A program made the position numbers and the translations under genes. Below, in pieces: positions 59,310-64,000 of a stretch of 64,000 bases of DNA. Source of the stretch: AP-15 sp963762575 (lineage in GTDB: Bacteria > Pseudomonadota > Alphaproteobacteria > ATCC43930 > CGMCC-115725); NCBI GenBank assembly GCA_963762575.1, contig CAVXLL010000002.1, positions 1 to 64,000 of the forward strand. Reading direction: 5' to 3'. The notes beneath the pieces were generated by a model, which had not been told where the DNA came from, made no database searches, and saw only the letters and a program-made list of their open reading frames with translations. The first letter of the stretch is position 1, and each line of letters begins with the position of its first letter.

Positions 59310-60449
59310 TCACCGCTGCATCAGGTCGAAGAGGATGCCCTCCCTGACCCCGCGATCGGCGACCCGCAGGCGGCCGACCGGCCAGGTCGCGCAGATCGCG
59401 TCGAGGATCGCGCAGCCGCTCAGCACCAGATCGGCGCGCTCGCGGCCGATACATGGATTGGCGGCGCGTCCGGCGAGGTCGAGACCGGCCAGGTGGGCCG
59501 AGACGACCGAGATCTGTCCGAAGGTCAGCACGCTGCCGTCGACCAGAGCGCGGGTATAGCGCGGCAGCGCCAGATGGATGCCGGCCAGCGTCGTTACCGT
59601 CCCCGAGCTGCCGAGCATCTGCACCCTGCCGGTTCTGACATGGCGCTGAATGTCATGGTCGCGCTCAAACGGCGCCAACGCCGCCACCGCCTCGGCGACC
59701 ATCGCGCGGTAGGTCGCCGGCGAAACTTCGGTGCCGCCGAACCGATCGGTCAGGGTGACGACACCGAACGGAAGCGACACCGAGCCGAGGATCTCGGGCC
59801 GCGATCGATTGCGCCCGCCCCACAGCCGCAGCCACACGATTTCGGTCGAGCCTCCGCCGATGTCGAAAACGATTGCGTAGGGAATGCGCGGATTGAGCAG
59901 CGGAGCGCAGCCGGTGACGACGAGCCGCGCCTCCTCGGTGCTCGGGATGGTTTCGATCTCGATCCCGACTTCCTCTCGCACCCGGGCGAGGAATGCCTGG
60001 CAATTGGCCGCTTGGCGGCACGCCTCGGTGGCGACATAGCGCCCCGCGGCGACCCCGCGGGCGGCGATCTTGTCGGCACAGACTTTGAGCGCATCGAACG
60101 CGCGCGCCATGGCGTCTTCCGATAGCACTCCGCTCGCTGCCAGACCCTCTCCGAGGCGGATGATGCGCGAGAAAGCATCGACGACGCGAAACCCCGAGCC
60201 CGCTGGCCGCGCCACCAGGAGCCGGCAATTGTTCGTGCCGAGATCGAGCGCGGCATATTGCGGCGCGAAGCGGTGCGCGGTGGTTTGCGGCCGGGCCGCC
60301 GGCATGAAATCCGGCGCGTGCGGGCGCCCCGCCCGCAACCCGGCGGAGATCGACTTCCCGTTGGTCCCGACTGCGCCGGGCACCAACGGAGCGTCAGCCG
60401 GAGGGCGACCACCTCCGGACGGAGCCCCTGTGCCGAGCGGCTTCTCCAC
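59310..60449 (-). CDS. Ppx/GppA family phosphatase
   Basis: 379 residues of the sugar-kinase/actin-like fold. YAALDLGTNNCRLLVA (phosphate 1 loop), TEACRQAANCQAFL, STEEARLVVTGC (catalytic Glu region), VFDIGGGSTEIVWL (phosphate 2 loop) and LGSSGTVTTLAGI are clear. The family degrades polyphosphate or pppGpp; which one here is open. The first 65 residues are Gly/Pro/Ala-rich and probably disordered, and the true start could be at MPAARPQ about 48 codons in. Co-directional with rlmE. Confidence 0.9.
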   Translation of the reverse strand: MEKPLGTGAPSGGGRPPADAPLVPGAVGTNGKSISAGLRAGRPHAPDFMPAARPQTTAHRFAPQYAALDLGTNNCRLLVARPAGSGFRVVDAFSRIIRLGEGLAASGVLSEDAMARAFDALKVCADKIAARGVAAGRYVATEACRQAANCQAFLARVREEVGIEIETIPSTEEARLVVTGCAPLLNPRIPYAIVFDIGGGSTEIVWLRLWGGRNRSRPEILGSVSLPFGVVTLTDRFGGTEVSPATYRAMVAEAVAALAPFERDHDIQRHVRTGRVQMLGSSGTVTTLAGIHLALPRYTRALVDGSVLTFGQISVVSAHLAGLDLAGRAANPCIGRERADLVLSGCAILDAICATWPVGRLRVADRGVREGILFDLMQR

Positions 60450-60643
60450 GGCAGCAACCCATCCTCATCGACGCACGACCAGGGATGGTAGCGCAACCGG
60501 GCGACGAATCAAAACCCCACAAATCTCACACAAGTGCCGCCGGCACGCTCCGGTGGCACGGTAACGCTAAGCCCTACCGCCCCGCGCCTGGTTGTGCTAT
60601 CAATCCGACGCGTTATGAGCCCCGACTCGAGGCGAGCGTCGGA

Positions 60644-60718
60644 TGGGGGATCGTCTAACGGTAGGACAGCGAACTCTGACTCCGCCAGTCTAGGTTCGAA
60701 ATCCTAGTCCCCCAGCCA
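60644..60718 (+). tRNA. tRNA-Gln (CTG anticodon), atypical
   Basis: The seven-base-pair acceptor stem (TGGGGGA / TCCCCCA), D arm (GTCTAACGGTAGGAC), anticodon loop CTCTGAC with CTG anticodon, and genomically encoded CCA are as in alphaproteobacterial tRNA-Gln. Two points are odd. The anticodon stem GCGAA/TCCGC contains an A-C mismatch. The T loop between CTAGG and CCTAG has eight bases (TTCGAAAT) instead of seven. These may be base-call errors or signs of a decaying gene. Confidence 0.82.
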
Positions 60719-60987
60719 ATCTTTTCAGAATGTCGTCCGAATCCGACCTGCTTTGATCCTTCGAACCTGATCCCACTTTTTGACCTCATGCTCAAGGGCG
60801 AGCATCGCCAGCACAACGGCTTTAATAACTGGGCCAAAAACGTGGGCTCGAGCGCAGCGTGCTCACCTCTCGCCGTCGTCCTCGCCCTGGTTAACAGCCG
60901 ATAACCTTTCACCCGCCGGTGGCCTAGCACCCCCAGGGCGATCGGGCTAGGATGATCGAACGAAACACCATCTGCCGGGAGGATGCC

Positions 60988-62052
60988 GTGGCCGAGGGCC
61001 GCACTGAATACCCGATTATTCATTTTGTCGGCAGCATCCCATTGCCGGATGCCGAAACTGTGTTCTGCAAGCTGGCCGAAACGGCTGGGCCGTATGTGCG
61101 ACGGCTGCCCGATGGCGAGACGGGTATCCGCAAAACCTGGATTCGCTTCTTGCAGGATATTCTTGCGGCAAACCCGGCTATCGAAGTGGCCGAGGATTTG
61201 CCGCCCTTCAAATTCAAGCAATGGGACGGCAAGCTCATTCGTGAAATCCCCCGCTTGCGGATCAAACCCGGCGTCAACCCCGACCCTGACGCATTTGCGA
61301 CCGGTTATGCCGAGATGGCGATCGCGTCCTGGACCCTATTCGAACGGCTGCAACAAGCCGGAATTATTCCGGCGAGAGTAAAATTCCAGATCTCGCTGCC
61401 GACCCCCATTGCGCCGACCTACAACAACATGGTGCCGTCGGACCGGCCATTGCTTCTGCCCGCGCTTACGCATCATTTGATTGGCGAGGTCGCTAAGATC
61501 GCCGCGGTAATCCCGAACGACCGGGTCGCTGTGCAATGGGATGTGTGTCAGGAAGTTCTGGCCTGGGAAGGCTATTACGAAAAGGGGCCGATCGACTTTA
61601 GAACTGAAACGATCGAGGTTTTGACCAGGATTGGGGAGGCGGTGCCCGCCTCTATCGAGCTCGGCTACCACCTTTGTTACGGCAGCCCGGCCGACGAGCA
61701 CCTCGTTCAGCCCAAGGACATGACGATCATGGTGGAAATGACGAATGCGATCAGCGGCGGCGTCGCACGGCCAATCCAGTTTTTCCATATGCCGGTGCCA
61801 AAGAGCCGCACCGATGATGCCTATTTCACTCCTCTCGACAATCTGTCCGTGCGCCCTGAGACCGAGCTCTATCTCGGTCTGATCCATTACAATGACCCGG
61901 AAGGCGACGCAGCGCGGATCGCCGCGGCGCGGCGTCATGCGCGTATCGGCGGGGTCGCCACCGAATGCGGCATGGCGCGCGGCGACCCGGCTCGGCTGTC
62001 TTCGCTGCTCACCTCACACGTCAGCGCTGTGCAAGGCGTTACTTCGGGATAG
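60988..62052 (+). CDS. MetE/UROD-like TIM-barrel protein
   Basis: I start at GTG 60988 (GGGAGG six bases upstream) over the ATG at 60952, whose upstream region lacks a proper site. About 354 residues: IIHFVGSIPLPDAETVFCKL, YVRRLPDGETGIRKTWIRFL, KFQISLPTPIAPTY, VAVQWDVCQEVLAWEGYYEK, SIELGYHLCYGSPADE and TECGMARGDPARL. The layout resembles the C-terminal barrel of cobalamin-independent methionine synthase and its stand-alone relatives, where late His and Cys bind zinc; here HLCYG and TECG could do so. The methyl donor and acceptor are unknown. Stands alone between the tRNA and a convergent membrane gene. Confidence 0.6.
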   Translation: MAEGRTEYPIIHFVGSIPLPDAETVFCKLAETAGPYVRRLPDGETGIRKTWIRFLQDILAANPAIEVAEDLPPFKFKQWDGKLIREIPRLRIKPGVNPDPDAFATGYAEMAIASWTLFERLQQAGIIPARVKFQISLPTPIAPTYNNMVPSDRPLLLPALTHHLIGEVAKIAAVIPNDRVAVQWDVCQEVLAWEGYYEKGPIDFRTETIEVLTRIGEAVPASIELGYHLCYGSPADEHLVQPKDMTIMVEMTNAISGGVARPIQFFHMPVPKSRTDDAYFTPLDNLSVRPETELYLGLIHYNDPEGDAARIAAARRHARIGGVATECGMARGDPARLSSLLTSHVSAVQGVTSG

Positions 62053-62077
62053 AGCGGAAAAAGTGGGGCGGTCCGGC

Positions 62078-63406
62078 TTAGCGGCCGATCGCGACTACGC
62101 CCCGACCAGCGGGCTGGCGCCCCTTTAACCACTGTGCGATCGCCCAAGCGGCGTACATCGCTACCCATGGCATCAGTGGAAAATGAAAGCGCGATTGCCC
62201 AGAGAACACGATCGAAACGGTTGTAAAATACCCGGCCAAGATGTAACCGGTCAGGGCCGCCGGCCACAGTTCCCGGTGGCTTATTGTTAAGTAAACGAAC
62301 GAGAAGCCGAACAATAACATCATAGATGAATAAAACAGCTGGTTCAATCCCCGTAGTGCTCGAAATAACTTCGAGTGTGCGTCGTAATTCTTGTAGCCGG
62401 CCTGATAGGCCCATTCGGCTTCGCCATCCGGCGCCCAAAGTCGCCAAACCTTTTTCGGAAGGAGGATGAGAAAGTCGGCGGGATTATCGCGAATCCATTG
62501 GAGCGCCAGAGAAGTCGCGAGCCGGTCGTTTACGACTTGTCCGGAGACATCGTTTGGGACTTGCTTGACCAGGGCGTCATCTGCCGTATAGTCGCCCGAT
62601 GCGCTGGGATTATTGCCCGATAACAGCGTCCCTCCGCCATTGGTCGATATCAGCACGAACTCGCCGAATATCGTGTAATTCCGTGCCGTCCACGGCAATA
62701 TGACAACCGCCATCGCTGCATAGACGACGGCCGCGCGGCAAACAGCAGAAATAAGCCTCGCCGGGGCGCGAGCGGTGAGCCACCACACACCAAGAAGCAC
62801 GGCCGGAATGAAGAGCGTCTGCGCCTTGGTCAGGGTTGCGATCCCGAAGATCAGGCCCGACAGGACGAACCGTAGCGATGTTTCGCCGCGGAGCAGCAGG
62901 AAAACCGCGAGCAGTAATGCCGCCGTATAGAACACTTCAGTGCCCAGCACAGGGACATACGCTATCTGATTAGGATAGATCGCCAGTAAGAGCACTGTCA
63001 GGCGTCCGACCGCCTCGTCTGCGAAAAGTATTGCCGACACGCGCAATGCCAGCGGGAACGTGAGCGCGGCGAATACGAGGTTAGCGATCTGACCAACCAA
63101 CGGCGACGGTCCGAATAGCGAAAAGAAGGCTCCCAGAACTCCAGGCCAGCCGGGCGGCCAATACGCGGTTGGAATGCCGCCTTGGGAATATCCTTGGCCG
63201 TGTGCGAGCGCTACTCCCCTATTGAAATACCATAAATTGTCCGAGTATTGGTCGATTGGGAGCAGAACGACGACCGCCAATCGCGGCAACAGGTACACGG
63301 CAAAGCACAGGTAGAGGAAATAGGGGCTGCACAGGGCGGAACGCAATGCGGACTGATCTGCTTGCTGCATAGGCGCTAAATGCTGGCCGGTTGGTAACGA
63401 GCGCAT
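62078..63406 (-). CDS. GT39/ArnT-like membrane glycosyltransferase
   Basis: 442 residues with about ten to twelve hydrophobic segments and, after the first, an acidic loop (VVLLPIDQYSDNLWYFNRGV) as in dolichyl-phosphate-mannose/undecaprenyl-phosphate-sugar transferases of the GT-C fold. GIPTAYWPPGWPGVLGAFFS and FGIATLTKAQTLFIPAVLLG also fit. Such enzymes use a lipid-linked sugar on the periplasmic side. The family is divergent and the acceptor unknown. The start could be the second Met (MQQADQ) 12 codons in. Confidence 0.7.
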   Translation of the reverse strand: MRSLPTGQHLAPMQQADQSALRSALCSPYFLYLCFAVYLLPRLAVVVLLPIDQYSDNLWYFNRGVALAHGQGYSQGGIPTAYWPPGWPGVLGAFFSLFGPSPLVGQIANLVFAALTFPLALRVSAILFADEAVGRLTVLLLAIYPNQIAYVPVLGTEVFYTAALLLAVFLLLRGETSLRFVLSGLIFGIATLTKAQTLFIPAVLLGVWWLTARAPARLISAVCRAAVVYAAMAVVILPWTARNYTIFGEFVLISTNGGGTLLSGNNPSASGDYTADDALVKQVPNDVSGQVVNDRLATSLALQWIRDNPADFLILLPKKVWRLWAPDGEAEWAYQAGYKNYDAHSKLFRALRGLNQLFYSSMMLLFGFSFVYLTISHRELWPAALTGYILAGYFTTVSIVFSGQSRFHFPLMPWVAMYAAWAIAQWLKGRQPAGRGVVAIGR

Positions 63407-63506
63407 AAACGGAAATAGCAGGATACCCTAAACAGGCCCTTAAAGTTAAATTGTGACCTTATCCGCGCGCACGCGATCCGCAAAACGCCGGATGGTCAGC
63501 GCGGTC

Positions 63507-64000
63507 CTATACCGATGCCTCGACAGCCGCGGCTCGCTCGACGCTCAGCCAATCGTACCAGGCGCCGACCCCCTCCCCTGTAGTGGCGGAAAGGACGAAG
63601 CTCCTGATCGACCGGTTGACCGCTCGCACGTTGCCGAGACAGCGGTCGATGCTGAAATCGACATGGGACAGCAAATCCGATTTGGTGATGATCATGACCT
63701 CGGCGGCCCGGAACATGTGGGGGTATTTGAGCGGCTTGTCGTCGCCTTCGGTGACCGAGAGCATGACGACCTTTGCGCGCTCGCCGAGATCGAACAGGGC
63801 CGGGCAGACGAGGTTGCCGACATTCTCGATCATCACGACTGATTCTCGCGGGGGCTTCAGTGCCGCGAGGCCGCGTCGCAGCATATCGGCGTCGAGGTGG
63901 CACCCCGTCCCGGTATTGATCTGGACCGCACTGCACCCCGCGTCGCGGATGCGGGCGGCGTCGGTCTCGGTCGCCTGATCGCCCTCGATGACCCCGATCG
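63507..64000 (-). CDS. hypB: Hydrogenase nickel incorporation GTPase HypB, 3' part
   Basis: Cut by the right edge of the window, so the N-terminus and P-loop are missing. The visible 164 residues begin IGVIEGDQATETDAARIRDA and continue VQINTGTGCHLDADMLRRGL (metal-site Cys-His), VVMIENVGNLVCPALFDLGE, VTEGDDKPLKYPHMFRAAEV and MIITKSDLL (guanine specificity) to a stop at 63507. HypB with HypA delivers nickel to [NiFe]-hydrogenase, which implies that hyp/hydrogenase genes lie beyond the edge. Confidence 0.92.
   Translation of the reverse strand, partial: IGVIEGDQATETDAARIRDAGCSAVQINTGTGCHLDADMLRRGLAALKPPRESVVMIENVGNLVCPALFDLGERAKVVMLSVTEGDDKPLKYPHMFRAAEVMIITKSDLLSHVDFSIDRCLGNVRAVNRSIRSFVLSATTGEGVGAWYDWLSVERAAAVEASV

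Noticed and set aside
1..64000. CRISPR array, prophage or integron
   Set aside because: I found no evenly spaced direct repeats, no phage structural genes and no attC-type cassettes; the recombinases belong to IS91, RIT and a serine-recombinase element.

Overview
The window is about 64 kb of GC-rich DNA with alphaproteobacterial gene content. The order secA – parvulin isomerase – argJ – mutT, the long TamB protein, the COQ4-type ubiquinone protein and the split-P glycine cleavage operon all suggest a Rhodospirillales-like or related alphaproteobacterium. This is inferred from gene content only; no 16S gene is present.

Layout. 1-13.5 kb: an acyl-CoA ligase relic, a secreted dienelactone hydrolase, tamB, an enolase-superfamily enzyme, secA, a parvulin isomerase, argJ and mutT. 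13.5-27.3 kb: a CRP/FNR regulator, an SDR, a hemerythrin, a MaoC hydratase, a phosphatase, a doxX/thiamine-diphosphate decarboxylase operon, a GMC oxidoreductase, a tetR/coq4/MFS cluster with a perfect 14-bp palindromic operator, a DHA2 exporter and an MNT-HEPN toxin-antitoxin module. 27.5-37.7 kb: a mobile island. One IS91-family element (tyrosine integrase plus Y2 transposase) has been split into three pieces by two other elements: a recombinase-in-trio (RIT) element with perfect 34-bp inverted repeats and a large-serine-recombinase element. The pieces line up, so the insertion points can be read almost to the base. 37.8-48.7 kb: a secreted protein resembling G1 glutamic peptidases, a 1.1-kb stretch with no supported gene, two tandem class-C-type serine hydrolases, an aromatic-acid-type MFS transporter, a broken APC permease, a VOC dioxygenase-like protein and 4-hydroxyphenylpyruvate dioxygenase. 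48.7-53.4 kb: a tandem glycine riboswitch controlling gcvT-gcvH-gcvPA-gcvPB. 53.4-64 kb: a decayed MFS gene, marR with emrA/emrB, an MBL hydrolase, rlmE, ppx/gppA, a tRNA-Gln with odd features, a MetE/UROD-like protein, a GT39-type membrane protein and the 3' part of hypB.

A recurrent oddity is the number of single-base frameshifts and in-frame TAA codons in otherwise well conserved genes (acyl-CoA ligase, ThDP alpha subunit, tetR, coq4, MFS, APC permease, gcvH, emrA, emrB). Very long genes such as tamB and secA are intact. The gcvH break lies inside an otherwise intact riboswitch operon, immediately before the lipoyl-lysine motif, which favours local sequence error there. The decayed MFS relic and the acyl-CoA ligase relic are more likely true pseudogenes.

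The strongest candidates for a second look are the nested IS91/RIT/serine-recombinase island, the G1-peptidase-like secreted protein, the HEPN toxin whose catalytic His is replaced by Asn, the membrane protein with a duplicated winged-helix unit, and the enolase-superfamily enzyme with Asn at the first metal-ligand position.
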